Part shown: one piece after another, positions 54,901 to 57,232 of the stretch | Position numbering within the stretch: position 1 is the stretch's first letter | Layout of the letters: the number at the start of each line of letters is the position of its first letter | Origin: Leptasterias polaris | Lineage: Eukaryota; Echinodermata; Asteroidea; Forcipulatida; Asteriidae | DNA length: 64,000 bases | NCBI GenBank assembly: GCA_037783415.1 | Contig: JAZGTN010000022.1 | Coordinates: 4,340,001 to 4,404,000, forward strand | Reading direction: 5' to 3' | Made by a program: the position numbers and the translations under genes | Notes under the pieces: model-generated | What the model was told of the DNA's origin: nothing | What the model saw: only the letters and a program-made list of their open reading frames with translations | The model's database searches: none

Positions 54901-57232
54901 GGAAAAACAGGTAGGTTGTTGAATGGAGAAGTGAAAGACGAAAGCACATGTATTCATGGTTGTTACATTCCAAATTGCTTTCACGGGCTAAAGGGAGAGT
55001 TTCTTTGACATAGACACCCAAACCATGTGATGGAGGGTGGTCAAGGCGATGAAAGATATATCCTGGTAACTTGAAAGAGTCTGAAGAAATGTCACAATTC
55101 AGTCTGCTCTCAGATAGAGCTAGAAAATCAGGAGAGTTGTTGAGAACAAAAGACTGAACGGAAGTGAAGTTGGAACGAAAGCCCCTGATATTGGAAAAGG
55201 CAATACCAAGAGGCTTTGAACGCCGCGCACGGGCAGGTGGATTTGCGCGAGCAGGTAAGGTTTCTTTATTCTTTGTTTGTGTAGTCATGATTTTTGCATT
55301 TATTGGAGAAAAAGAGTCTCAGCTAGTCTTCCAAGACAAACCACTGGGCACCCTCACGTTTTTCAGAGAGACGCCAAGGTCACAGCTCGCCACCGTTTGC
55401 CATTGTGGAAAAGATCGTTTCTATGCCTGGTTTTACGACGTATCACACAGGAGGAACTGTGAATCAAAGGGTTAAATAATATTTGGTTTAATTTTAACCA
55501 ACGGTTGGCAAATAATTGTGCTCATCACCTGGTTAAATAAATTTTACCCAATCAGTTGTATAAAATACTGCCCAACTGTTGGGACAGGTCTATTTGCCCA
55601 AGTAATTGGCAAAAAGTGTGCCCAATGTGAATGGGTAATATTTTGCCCAAAAGTTGGATGAGTTGACTATTCGCCCTTAATTGGGTAAAAATTTGGGCAT
55701 TATTTTACCCAATTTGTTTACAGTGATAATTTATTCAAATACCCAGAAAATGGGTAAACAAAAAATTACCCAACTGTTGGCTACCAAAATATACCCAACT
55801 ATTGATGAGGAAATATTACCCAATTATTTGGCAATCAGAGTGCCCAACTGAGATGGGGGAAAAAGTACTTAAAAGATGGGCATGTTGATAGTTTAAGCAA
55901 CGTTGGGTAAAAAATTTGGTAAATTTTTGCCCATTATTTTTACAGTGCAGGATTTTTTTTTTTTGAAAATACATTTTTGAAAACGGCAACCAGCCCGCTT
56001 GAACCCAGAACTTTAATATTCATTTATATCCTGACCTCTGACTCCATCATATGATATAGCAAAGCCTTGTATGTGTGGGTGGTTCGAATTGTACACCGTG
56101 ACCTTCGATAATTGGATGATTGCGAGAGCCCATTGGCGTCAACAAAAACACGTTTCATACCGTTATGTACGGATTCACAATCCGTTAATACGGGTTCACT
56201 ATTCGCTATTACGGATTCACAATCCGTTATTACGGATTCACAATCCGTTATTACGGATTCACAATCCGTTATTTATACGGATACTAAGTCCGTTATTATG
56301 GATTTGCAATTGTGTGATAACGGTTTGTGAATCCATAAAATCGGATTATAATTTTTTGTTGGCGCTAATGGGCTTTCATAAATAAGATTCCGATTTTTAT
56401 GCCGAGTAGTTTTTTGTTTTTTTCTAAATAAACGGCGAGGTGGTTAAAACTTTGATAAGCTTCCTAAAGGTTTCATGAAATGGCATTTTCTTCTACTAAA
56501 TTTTGGGGCTTATAATGGCTTGACAGTAATCTAACATCGGATCGGAAGAAGGGCGTATAAGGCTATATATAAACGTCCTTAACAGAAGGTCCAACAGGAT
56601 CAACACAGTGGCTCCTGACAAAATATAAAAGTAAATAAAAGTATATATACCTTTACAGAATAAGCCTATAGCTCCAAAGACACGTTTCCCATGCCCAAGC
56701 AAGCAGAATATAGGTATATATATGTATGTATATATTTTGACAGAAAACCGATCAAACTTTCACGCTCAGCTCTTGAAGCACAGTTTTATGAATTGCTCAT
56801 TAATTGCTCATGCACATTTTTTCCCGGTAAAACTTTTGTAATGTCCTTTTTCCGGGAACACGGCGTGTTACTTTACAGTATATTTTTGTGGTTTTTTCAT
56901 GCGTTATTTTACATAAATTACAAACATGTTATATCTTGAGAAGAGAAGTATACTATAAATGTAGATTTGAATTGAATTCTTACCTGAGTATCCGTCCAAT
57001 TCACTATGAGTTCGTAGTCCGGCAGTACATCACTCCTGTTATTGATATCTTCGACGGCCAGTTTGCATCCGGCGAAAGCTGTGGGACCGAAGTCCGGGGA
57101 GGACCCCTTCGTCAGCGGGAGAAGACCACCGATGTAAAGTGGTTTGCGACCCCGTGTGGCGGCCGCATGGTCTCCCGCAAAGCCCGTTACCAAGACGAAG
57201 ATCCAAACCCCTTTCAGCGACATAACGTTCAT
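12924..57232 (-). CDS. GABA-B receptor-like class C GPCR (subunit 2-type), 16 exons
   Basis: Deduced 768 residues. Exons in transcript order: 57232-56984, 35887-35750, 34771-34601, 31441-31340, 30608-30543, 29604-29416, 28427-28197, 26627-26564, 25784-25695, 20841-20685, 19821-19689, 17510-17403, 17044-16919, 15788-15643, 14921-14729, 13067-12924. Residues 1-23 look like a signal peptide and about 30-430 a Venus-flytrap domain (PLYIGGLLPLT, MIPGYYSANW, MGYDGIWALA). Seven helices lie near 452-476, 497-517, 533-556, 572-592, 633-654, 669-692 and 697-719. Cys529 and Cys626 are the usual TM3-loop 2 disulfide. The INVPGLNDS motif before TM6 favours subunit 2 over subunit 1. GABA-B receptors act through Gi/o as dimers at the plasma membrane. 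Oddities: two flytrap cysteines are missing, and the 47-residue tail has no coiled coil. All joins keep frame. The exact paralogue and ligand are uncertain. Confidence 0.93.
13855..14030 (+). repeat. Pyrimidine-rich degenerate minisatellite (CTTTCACCTTCC)n
   Basis: About 175 bp, almost purely C and T on the plus strand, made of loose 12-bp units. Long polypyrimidine/polypurine tracts can adopt triplex (H-DNA) structure. Confidence 0.8.
14395..14610. repeat. Motif island of AAGTCATAA words on both strands
   Basis: At least ten loose copies of AAGTCATAA, TTATGACT and close variants lie in both orientations in 215 bp, separated by unrelated AT-rich bases. It is not a tandem array of constant period. 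Confidence 0.7.
14729..14921 (-). CDS. GABA-B-like receptor exon 15 (TM6-TM7)
   Basis: Residues 657 (last base)-721. It starts with N-I-N-V-P-G-L-N-D-S, the conserved segment before TM6, and ends at F-F-P-K after TM7. Acceptor TTTCTACTCAG/A and donor AAG/GTAGAT. This exon gives the best evidence for subunit 2-like affinity. Confidence 0.93.
14922..15642 (-). other. GABA-B-like receptor intron 14
   Basis: Contains the GAACAAAAGAAGGA tandem array at 15240-15555, preceded at about 15205-15240 by a CCACAAGGAA...TGTACAAAGTCTAT segment that also begins the repeat at 33951. Confidence 0.75.
15240..15555 (+). repeat. Purine-rich tandem repeat, about 30-bp unit
   Basis: About nine or ten imperfect units of the type AAAGAACAAAAGAAGGAYGTA with an optional GGGACAAC. 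Two central units (about 15421-15475) are identical in tandem, which shows recent turnover. The G/A strand bias is strong. Long open frames here are an artefact of the repeat. Confidence 0.88.
15643..15788 (-). CDS. GABA-B-like receptor exon 14 (loop 2 and TM5)
   Basis: Residues 609-657 (first two bases). It encodes the second extracellular loop with Cys626 (F-V-N-C-T, also an N-glycosylation site), then TM5 (MLIYKAFVVVFGAFLAW). Acceptor ACCTCAG/ACG, donor CG/GTAATT. Confidence 0.92.
15789..16918 (-). other. GABA-B-like receptor intron 13
   Basis: Donor GTAAATAC, acceptor TTACCTCAG. No repeat or coding element recognised; short frames around 16358-16730 show no family signature. Confidence 0.65.
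16919..17044 (-). CDS. GABA-B-like receptor exon 13 (TM4)
   Basis: Residues 567-608, phase 0 at both ends. TM4 is FGIIAVLLLVDFAILI, followed by P-W-Q-I-V-D-P, which is characteristic of GABA-B receptors. Confidence 0.94.
17045..17402 (-). other. GABA-B-like receptor intron 12
   Basis: 358 bp. Contains a G-run at about 17390-17398 close to the donor, and nothing else notable. Confidence 0.7.
17403..17510 (-). CDS. GABA-B-like receptor exon 12 (TM3)
   Basis: Residues 531-566. L-A-F-G-G-M-F-T-K-M-W-R-I-Y is the conserved TM3/intracellular loop 2 segment. Phase 0 both ends. Confidence 0.94.
17779..17999. mobile_element. Fold-back MITE-like element
   Basis: 17779-17817 and 17960-17999 are imperfect inverted copies (core TATTGAGAGAGTTGC). 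Inside them GGGAACACT near 17823 pairs with AGTGTTCCC near 17912. No coding capacity. Confidence 0.65.
18317..18636. mobile_element. Fold-back enclosing a telomere-like tract
   Basis: Arms 18317-18366 and 18584-18636 are inverted copies (core CCAGGACGAACGTGGG). The interior holds the CTAAAC/CTAACC tract at 18421-18462 and about 100 bp of other sequence. Confidence 0.75.
18421..18462. repeat. Interstitial telomere-like repeat
   Basis: Four CTAAAC units followed by three CTAACC units, i.e. (TTTAGG)4 and (TTAGGG)3 on the other strand. TTAGGG is the usual metazoan telomere unit. It could be captured telomeric DNA or a microsatellite. Confidence 0.9.
18636..18909. mobile_element. Fold-back element with 102-bp arms
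   Basis: 18636-18737 is nearly the perfect reverse complement of 18808-18909, with about 70 bp between. It adjoins the preceding fold-back with no gap, so the two share or nest a boundary at 18636. Confidence 0.85.
19689..19821 (-). CDS. GABA-B-like receptor exon 11 (TM2)
   Basis: Residues 486 (last base)-530. It starts R-Q-I-K-M-S-S-P, the conserved intracellular loop 1 motif, then TM2 (NNIIACGIMLAYLCVVLLG), and ends A-V-C-Q with the TM3 cysteine, Cys529. Acceptor TCCTGCAG/A, donor CAG/GTATGG. Confidence 0.94.
20298..20330. repeat. Perfect 15-bp-stem hairpin
   Basis: CTGAGAAGCGTTTCT, loop GAC, then its exact complement. It is too short for a MITE and not adjacent to a gene end. A terminator role is not expected in this context. 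Confidence 0.9.
20629..20652. repeat. GTCTTTATCC hairpin, 10-bp perfect stem
   Basis: GTCTTTATCC-TTGC-GGATAAAGAC. The same hairpin with a different loop is at 43407-43430, within a shared longer repeat. Confidence 0.88.
20685..20841 (-). CDS. GABA-B-like receptor exon 10 (TM1)
   Basis: Residues 434 (last two bases)-486 (first two bases). It encodes the linker G-G-T-K-P-F-D and TM1 (about 452-476). Acceptor TTTGTGTAG/GA, donor CAG/GTGAGT. Confidence 0.92.
21283..21760. repeat. Dispersed repeat, copy 1 (other copy 40728-41140)
   Basis: Direct-orientation similarity over about 420-470 bp to 40728-41140. Shared words include CTGCACCGCCCGRGTTTGCT, GAAACGATGTTTAG, GGGAACAATAA, AATAGTTTTTGAAGCC and GCATCAAATGCTCAT. 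Copies differ by many small indels, so they are old. Family unknown. Confidence 0.8.
21910..21960 (+). other. Possible tRNA-derived SINE head
   Basis: GGCGGTCCAGTGGCTAAAAGG resembles a tRNA D-arm with a pol III A box (TGGCTAAAAGG). I could not find a convincing B box or cloverleaf downstream, so this is only a weak lead. Confidence 0.2.
22082..22445. repeat. Compound microsatellite (ATT, ATCA, AAAT, AAAC)
   Basis: ATT repeats at about 22083-22101, ATCA units at about 22245-22266 and long AAAT/AAAC runs at about 22290-22440. On the minus strand this lies beyond the C-terminal LINE fragment near 22800 and may be its expanded tail. Confidence 0.88.
22755..22905 (-). pseudogene. LINE reverse-transcriptase C-terminal remnant
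   Basis: The minus-strand frame reads W-S-N-V-C-A-H-T-I-P-Q-H-I-R ... F-L-R-Q-L-K-A, matching the 'WN-LP--IR ... F---LK' end of CR1/L2/jockey-type polymerases. Only about 45 codons are recognisable. The 5' part is absent, as is typical of truncated insertions. Confidence 0.5.
23384..24092. mobile_element. 709-bp element with TIR ATAGACTGTGCAAGTCTCGCGCG, copy 1
   Basis: Nearly identical to 36098-36806. It starts ATAGACTGTGCAAGTCTCGCG and ends CGCGCGAGACTTGCACAACCTAT; the right end differs at two bases from a perfect inverted match. No ORF of note. The size, termini and lack of coding sequence fit a MITE/non-autonomous DNA transposon. No target-site duplication is evident. Confidence 0.85.
24190..24420. 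repeat. Weak island of GGGTCAAA / CCGGGT words
   Basis: Loose copies of GGGTCAAA, TGACCC and CCGG(G)-words in both orientations (GACCGGTTTCTGGG, GACCCGGAATCTG, AATGGGTCAAACTG). It is similar in style to the stronger island at 49725-49990 but more decayed. Confidence 0.45.
25335..25545. repeat. Minisatellite, about 20-30-bp unit (GGTCCAGTGACATACAGCTTT)
   Basis: Seven or eight imperfect units containing TTGGTCCAGTGAC and TACAGCTTT. The unit length varies by deletion. Confidence 0.82.
25695..25784 (-). CDS. GABA-B-like receptor exon 9 (flytrap C-terminal strand)
   Basis: Residues 404 (last two bases)-434 (first base). It reads G-E-E-V-L-I-G-S-Y-D, the conserved strand before the linker. I chose acceptor TTTCTTCCAAAG/AT with exon 8 donor GTCA/GTAAGT; the alternative acceptor ATTAAG/ACT would add eight residues and has a poor polypyrimidine tract. 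Confidence 0.85.
25785..26563 (-). other. GABA-B-like receptor intron 8
   Basis: Contains a SINE-like dispersed repeat at about 26285-26470, and otherwise nothing recognised. Confidence 0.65.
26285..26470 (-). repeat. Dispersed SINE-like repeat
   Basis: Contains CAAGGGACCTACGGCTTAAT, TCCCATCCGAAGGACAGAG and CTTGCTCAAAGACACAGGTG. I know these as parts of a short interspersed sequence found repeatedly in deuterostome invertebrate genomes. A second, shorter copy is at about 27866-27950. Confidence 0.5.
26564..26627 (-). CDS. GABA-B-like receptor exon 8
   Basis: Residues 383-404 (first base). G-P-I-L-F-T-E-G-G-Y-R-L-G is the family's G-x-V-x-F-x-x-G-x-R-x-G segment. It ends phase 1 before the strong donor GTAAGT. 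Confidence 0.85.
26628..28196 (-). other. GABA-B-like receptor intron 7
   Basis: Holds two diverged copies of a ~235-bp segment, the second of which runs into the end of exon 7, plus an ATA trinucleotide run at about 27636-27665 and a SINE-like fragment at about 27866-27950. Confidence 0.7.
26914..27147. repeat. Diverged copy of 27965-28207, including exon 7 donor region
   Basis: Shared words in order: GGTCATA-TAAA, TTGGACGTAA, GGTTCAAAATTGTCATC, CATAATGGTGCGTAAC, GTGAGCCT, ATATTAAATTAAAAA, then GACAT--CATCAA. In the second copy the last two words belong to the exon 7 donor and exon 7 coding sequence. Confidence 0.75.
28197..28427 (-). CDS. GABA-B-like receptor exon 7 (MGYDGIWALA block)
   Basis: Residues 306-382, phase 0 both ends. 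It includes F-A-A-M-G-Y-D-G-I-W-A-L-A, one of the most conserved flytrap motifs. N-I-T near 321 is a potential glycosylation site. Confidence 0.95.
28428..29415 (-). other. GABA-B-like receptor intron 6
   Basis: An A-run at about 28450-28467 lies 20 bp from the acceptor on the coding strand (as T, so probably part of the polypyrimidine tract). No other element recognised. Confidence 0.65.
29416..29604 (-). CDS. GABA-B-like receptor exon 6 (MIPGYYSANW block)
   Basis: Residues 243-305, phase 0. M-Y-G-A-N-Y-V-W-M-I-P-G-Y-Y matches the family segment K/N-Y-x-W-x-I-P-G-W-Y. It contains Cys272 and Cys303; the first is in the position of the conserved lobe 2 cysteine. Confidence 0.94.
29605..30542 (-). 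other. GABA-B-like receptor intron 5
   Basis: Homopolymer runs only: G at about 29750-29760, T at about 30013-30024 and C at about 30418-30432. Confidence 0.65.
30543..30608 (-). CDS. GABA-B-like receptor exon 5
   Basis: Residues 221-242: A-K-D-A-R-I-I-A-T-S-F ... K-K-V-F-C-S. D-A-R-I-I and V-F-C are conserved lobe 2 residues. Short exon, phase 0, donor GTGAGT. Confidence 0.93.
30609..31339 (-). other. GABA-B-like receptor intron 4
   Basis: No repeat or coding element recognised apart from a short TTAC run at about 30920-30932. Confidence 0.6.
31340..31441 (-). CDS. GABA-B-like receptor exon 4
   Basis: Residues 187-220: R-I-K-E-L-I-D ... S-E-S-F-L-T-D-P. Direct joining to exon 3 gives the same spacing between the lobe 1 strand and the E-S-F motif as human subunit 2 (within one residue), so no exon appears to be missing. 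Confidence 0.9.
31442..34600 (-). other. GABA-B-like receptor intron 3
   Basis: Contains the dispersed repeat at 33950-34560 next to exon 3, a GAAGAA microsatellite at about 33493-33537, and otherwise AT-rich sequence with no signature. Confidence 0.65.
33950..34560. repeat. Dispersed repeat, second copy of the 12241-12770 family
   Basis: Blocks AACAATGGAACAATGGACCCC, AGGGAATTCTTTGTTCA and AGAATTCTTTAGAAAAGGGA appear first at about 34095-34200 and again at about 34460-34550, so the element is internally duplicated. It ends 40 bp before the exon 3 donor. Confidence 0.75.
34601..34771 (-). CDS. GABA-B-like receptor exon 3
   Basis: Residues 130-186. S-P-G-A-S-T-P-V-L-T-N-R ... Y-P-H-V-Y-R-M corresponds to the S-x-x-(A/S)-x-x-P-x-L-x-x-R ... 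F/Y-P-x-(F/Y)-x-R segment. It ends with the Q-F-G-W-T-K-I-A-T-L strand. Phase 0. Confidence 0.94.
34772..35749 (-). other. GABA-B-like receptor intron 2
   Basis: No repeat recognised. Short frames at 35213-35530 show no family signature. Confidence 0.6.
35750..35887 (-). CDS. GABA-B-like receptor exon 2
   Basis: Residues 84-129: K-L-Y-E-F-I-Y-T-P-P-V-K-V-A-I-F-G-P-L-F-S-S-I-T-S. In subunits 1 and 2 this part carries two cysteines (just after D-T-x and in the G-x-C-x-S turn); here they read His84 and Leu/Phe. Acceptor TCTTTCAG/CAC, donor GAG/GTAATT. Confidence 0.93.
36098..36806. mobile_element. 709-bp TIR element, copy 2
   Basis: Starts ATAGACTGTGCAAGTCTCGCG and ends in the exact inverse (CGCGCGAGACTTGCACAGTCTAT): a perfect 23-bp terminal inverted repeat. 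Differs from copy 1 at a small number of bases. It lies only about 40 bp from the related repeat starting near 36853. Confidence 0.88.
36853..36948. repeat. Left arm of an inverted repeat pair (partner 42327-42428)
   Basis: GCAAGTCTCGCGCG start, then ATGATTGAGACCATAGATAT and CCTAGATCGGACGCGCGTAC. It matches the reverse complement of 42327-42428, and homology resumes after the LINE insertion at about 38715-38733 (GTCACGTGAACAAGGTT). The first 14 bp are shared with the 709-bp element's terminus. Confidence 0.8.
36940..38671 (-). mobile_element. 5'-truncated RTE-type LINE with 9-bp target-site duplication
   Basis: The insertion 36949-38662 is flanked by CGCGCCATT at 36940-36948 and 38663-38671. 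The coding strand is minus. It is open from the truncation point to the stop, and the 3' end comes only about 8 bp after the stop codon (TAG-ATGAGATG). A very short 3' tail is usual for RTE elements. It lies in the repeat whose arms are 36853-36948 and 42327-42428, so it is younger than that repeat. Confidence 0.88.
36957..38662 (-). pseudogene. RTE-type reverse transcriptase, N-terminally truncated
   Basis: From the first Met (38531) 524 codons remain, and the frame is open back to 38662 (568 codons). The endonuclease domain and N-terminus are missing. RT motifs in order: N-I-R-P-I-V-L-L, D-M-S-K-A-F-D (catalytic Asp), G-V-P-Q-G-D-C-L-S-P and Q-Y-A-D-D (catalytic pair), followed by the C-terminal R-R-L-M-R-S-I-L-G-L region. 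No internal stop, so this is a young copy. It is inactive by truncation but the frame is intact. Confidence 0.88.
39303..40073 (-). mobile_element. CR1/L2-like LINE 3' fragment
   Basis: The minus-strand frame 40073-39711 (120 codons) has H-Q-H-N-T-R-T-S-D-L ... F-A-T-A-I-R-E-W-N-N-L-P ... F-K-K-L-V-K-C-H-L, the end of a CR1/L2/jockey-group polymerase. The following non-coding part ends in (TCAA)n at about 39305-39325, the kind of short-repeat tail such LINEs have. A plus-strand A-run at about 39613-39640 interrupts the tail. Confidence 0.75.
40728..41140. repeat. Dispersed repeat, copy 2 (see 21283-21760)
   Basis: Same orientation as copy 1, and shorter by several deletions. Confidence 0.8.
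41141..42326. other. Intronic sequence inside the inverted-repeat pair
   Basis: Apart from the hammerhead-like motif there is no recognisable element. Short frames are without signature. Confidence 0.4.
41341..41440 (-). ncRNA. Hammerhead-like self-cleaving motif (candidate)
   Basis: On the minus strand from 41411: CTGAAGA, C, stem GATCAG, loop AGCATA, stem CTGATC, GAAACGTTGAGTCGTT. The stem is perfect. The short AACG...CGTT stem is complete, and flanking GGTTCTGAAAA/TTTTCAGAAC words form an outer pair. The conserved CTGANGA and GAAA boxes are in place. One extra C sits between the first box and the stem, which is not canonical. Penelope-like and retrozyme elements are known to carry hammerheads. 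Activity is unproven. Confidence 0.4.
42327..42428. repeat. Right arm of the inverted repeat pair (partner 36853-36948)
   Basis: Carries TACGCGCGTCCGATCTAGG and ATCTATGATTGAGACCA in inverse orientation to the left arm. Additional inverse homology at about 42295-42310 (AACCTTGTTCACGTGAC). Confidence 0.8.
42430..43239. mobile_element. Element with TGCACCACACTAAA inverted ends
   Basis: TGCACCACACTAAA at about 42430-42443 is mirrored by TTTAGTGTGGTGCACAGTCT at 43217-43236. The right end, read inward, begins AGACTGTGCA, the same ten bases as the 709-bp elements. It contains a LINE C-terminal fragment and an ACAGAT run. Confidence 0.6.
42754..43071 (+). pseudogene. LINE reverse-transcriptase C-terminal fragment
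   Basis: Plus-strand frame with K-F-S-F-L-P-R-T-T-V-E-W-N-I-L-P-V-N-I-R-E, then F-K-S-K-I, the C-terminal pattern of jockey/CR1-type polymerases. The N-terminal third of the frame shows no homology. An (ACAGAT)n run at about 43099-43118 may be its tail. Confidence 0.6.
43290..43850. repeat. Dispersed repeat with GTCTTTATC hairpin, copy 2
   Basis: Shares blocks with 19930-20690: TGTTGCCAGATGTA, GGAGATTTGTAG-GTGAATAAAACA, GACCAATCATAA-ACAGATAT, AAGCTTACGTCAC and GCACGTTTATCCAATGAAAT. The hairpin GTCTTTATC-attac-GGATAAAGAC is at 43407-43430. Block order differs between copies. Confidence 0.65.
44612..44980. repeat. Two-copy tandem duplication, about 180-bp unit
   Basis: Both units start GAGACACAAT, carry CACTTTCTTTGT-GA, AAGAAGTGT, CCCGT(T/G)G-CAT and GCGTCTTGCCATTA, and end before an ATCA-GCAAC or ATCATCCAAC stretch. 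Divergence is considerable. Confidence 0.7.
45590..45890. repeat. AT-rich low-complexity tract (TTTATTTATT)
   Basis: About 300 bp of almost pure A/T with irregular TTTA/TTAT words. Confidence 0.85.
46011..46085 (+). repeat. Tandem repeat, four 18-bp units
   Basis: TTCCCCTTCGTTACWGAC repeated four times with at most one or two changes per unit. The in-frame peptide repeat (DFPFVT) is probably coincidental. Confidence 0.92.
46853..47225. repeat. 52-bp direct repeats 265 bp apart
   Basis: TTCTGAAATTGGCCGAACCT through TTCACCATTTT(A/T)ACAG occurs at about 46853-46904 and 47172-47224 with one difference. The first copy is followed by GTATGA and the second ends in a pyrimidine-rich ...TTTTTACAG, so the inserted copy has intron-like ends. 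Confidence 0.85.
47226..48199. other. Intronic sequence
   Basis: A pair TGGTGGTTCGGGG (about 47604) / CCTGAACCACCATA (about 47693) forms a ~100-bp inverted-end element lacking the hammerhead core of 11401-11533. Otherwise nothing seen. Confidence 0.45.
48200..48553. mobile_element. MITE with GCCATGTCACAC ends and internal fold-back
   Basis: GCCATGTCACACGAGGCAAT at about 48202-48221 is mirrored by ATTGCCCTGTGTGACATGGC at about 48533-48552. Just inside the left end, 48222-48290 and 48316-48380 form a second inverted repeat (core GACCAATCACAGCCGCGAAA). No ORF. The right flank continues into GGCGCTATATGAAGAATAAG and an ATT run, as in many SINE-like tails. Confidence 0.78.
48554..49412. other. 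Intronic sequence
   Basis: ATT run at about 48578-48594 and an A-run at 48939-48967. No other element recognised. Confidence 0.5.
49413..50357. repeat. 85-bp direct repeats about 770 bp apart
   Basis: ATCACAATTACAAATAAACA through AATAAGAAATGCAAATA occurs at 49413-49498 and 50270-50355 with about one difference. The GGGTCAAA island lies between them. Possible readings are an LTR-like pair, a recent segmental duplication, or a second insertion of one short repeat. Confidence 0.88.
49725..49990. repeat. Motif island of GGGTCAAA / TTTGACCC words
   Basis: About fifteen loose occurrences of GGGTCA(A)A, TTTGAC and CCGGGTCA in both orientations. It starts AACTGCCGGATCAAATTTGA and ends TTTTGAGACGGGTCAGGTGA. 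Spacing is irregular, so this is not a tandem repeat. Confidence 0.8.
50358..51489. other. Intronic sequence
   Basis: No element or coding signature recognised. Confidence 0.5.
51907..51987 (+). other. Short ORF with good start context
   Basis: CCAACATGG start, 26 codons (M-A-S-G-G-V-A-V-T-V ...), TGA stop, followed within 2 bp by AAG/GTTAGT, a possible donor. It could be a fragment of a captured first exon. It is too short to recognise. Confidence 0.15.
52030..52250. mobile_element. Fold-back element
   Basis: CGTCGTGACAGTTGCAGAGC-type sequence at about 52037-52082 is mirrored by GCGCTGCAACTGTCACGACT at about 52196-52250. Arms about 45 bp, no ORF. Confidence 0.75.
52280..55480 (-). mobile_element. 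Non-LTR retrotransposon (jockey/CR1 group), sense to host gene
   Basis: Poly-A tail (plus-strand T-run at about 52280-52306), a short 3' UTR of about 80 bp, then one intact ORF on the minus strand. The 5' end lies somewhere near 55470-55490, where TTGGGCAA-island sequence resumes. No ORF1 is present, so the copy is either 5'-truncated or belongs to a single-ORF family. GTTAAA occurs at both edges, too short to claim as a target-site duplication. Confidence 0.85.
52388..55288 (-). CDS. LINE ORF2: endonuclease-reverse transcriptase, intact
   Basis: 966 codons without interruption. Residues about 25-245 form an AP-type endonuclease (A-F-S-N-I-R-G at the start, S-E-S, F-G-D-F-N-V-H-H, then N-S-D-H near the end). 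Residues about 490-780 form the reverse transcriptase (Y-R-P-I-S-L-L-P, A-L-D-I-S-K-A-F-D-K-V-W, S-G-V-P-Q-G-S-V-L-G-P, M-Y-A-D-D-S-T-L with the catalytic pair). The C-terminus ends in the A-S-L-W-N-S-L-P-G and F-K-R-N-I motifs. Endonuclease nicks DNA and RT copies the element RNA at the nick. All key residues are present, so the protein could be active if expressed. The ATG at 55286-55288 lies in fair context; an earlier start is not excluded. Confidence 0.93.
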   Translation of the reverse strand: MTTQTKNKETLPARANPPARARRSKPLGIAFSNIRGFRSNFTSVQSFVLNNSPDFLALSESRLNCDISSDSFKLPGYIFHRLDHPPSHGLGVYVKETLPLARESNLECNNHEYMCFRLSLLHSTTYLFFLYRSPSSSSCAVLDAISDSIDSAISQHPSAQVMVFGDFNVHHKEWLTHSRNIDIPGIATHNFSISQNLTQIVSSPTHIPDRASDGRYLLDLFLCSNPDDCVAKVLPPIGNSDHSIVSVSVSYSSPTTTFQPFHRTVFQFGKADWDGFRCFLADVPWSWILSLGPDLAADELSQWINLGMEIYIPSRTYQIKAHSQPWYTPACAAAIAHRNHFFKKYHLLGTLDSKRLFHEARNRCKRVLEDAKKQYANSVASSISSQRLGSRDFWRIANSVLNRNKSSIPPLFHGPEVLTSPQDKANLFADNFASNSTLNDEGHPLSAFPSRTATVVSEPLITPKKIARIINSLDASKATGPDGIPVIVLKMCSPELSSILAKLFNMCLAVSVFPSSWKVASVVPVFKGAGERSEATNYRPISLLPIISKIFECFVNQQLLGYLEDNDLLTDCQFGFRHSRSTGDLLSLITDHFSRALDRRGEARVVALDISKAFDKVWHTGLLHKLQSYGVSGRMLSIISAFLSNRKLKVALEGQSSPTCSINSGVPQGSVLGPTLFLVYINDLPDEVLSQLAMYADDSTLFCVSPNSSNTSRCEVGVSLNTDLENVLKWGNDWLVTFNAKKTKLLSLSRSRDVTFPSIHMGPLTLPEVADFRLLGIDISTNASWERYISGIAKSASMRVGCLYRARKFLPPDATLYLYKTTIRPLLEYCCHIWAGASACYLSLLDRVQKRIVNLVGEVLGSTLQPLSHRRSVASLCLFYRYFHGKCATSVSDLVPPVRVFERETRLSASSHPYTLNLLRCRTKSHSNSFIPRTASLWNSLPGACFPPSYNLDCFKRNINSYLQLS
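56163..56340. repeat. Tandem array of palindromic 20-21-bp units
   Basis: Seven units or so of ACGGATTCACAATCCGTTATT. Each contains the perfect hairpin ACGGATT-CAC-AATCCGT. Three central units are identical; outer units vary (TACGGATACTAAGTCCGT keeps pairing with a compensated stem). Confidence 0.9.
56984..57232 (-). CDS. GABA-B-like receptor exon 1 (start, signal peptide, first flytrap strand)
   Basis: Residues 1-83. I take the ATG at 57230-57232 (M-N-V-M-S-L-K-G). ATGs at 57242-57244 and 57221-57223 are in the same frame, and the longer frame upstream contains charged residues that would spoil a signal peptide. V-W-I-F-V-L-V-T-G-F-A-G is the hydrophobic core. P-L-Y-I-G-G-L-L-P-L-T is the diagnostic first strand. 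Donor CAG/GTAAGA. Confidence 0.9.

Larger units (their letters stand above)
51490..55947. mobile_element. TTGGGCAA-motif element split by a LINE
   Basis: 51490-51860 and 55480-55947 are both packed with TTGGGCAA / TTGCCCAA words in either orientation. The outer ends form a short inverted repeat (CACTGCAAAAA at the left, TTTTTACAGTG at the right). I read this as one non-autonomous element into which the LINE with poly-A tail at about 52280 inserted. A further fold-back (52030-52250) lies in the left half. Confidence 0.6.
35888..56983 (-). other. GABA-B-like receptor intron 1 (21.1 kb)
   Basis: About half the gene. It holds two LINEs in the sense orientation of the gene, several TIR/fold-back elements, motif islands and minisatellites, listed separately. 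No host exon recognised within it. Long first introns often carry enhancers, but I cannot point to one here. Confidence 0.8.

Noticed and set aside
55164..55475. Plus-strand ORF of 103 codons opposite the LINE start
   Set aside because: Antisense shadow of the LINE ORF and its leader; no homology.
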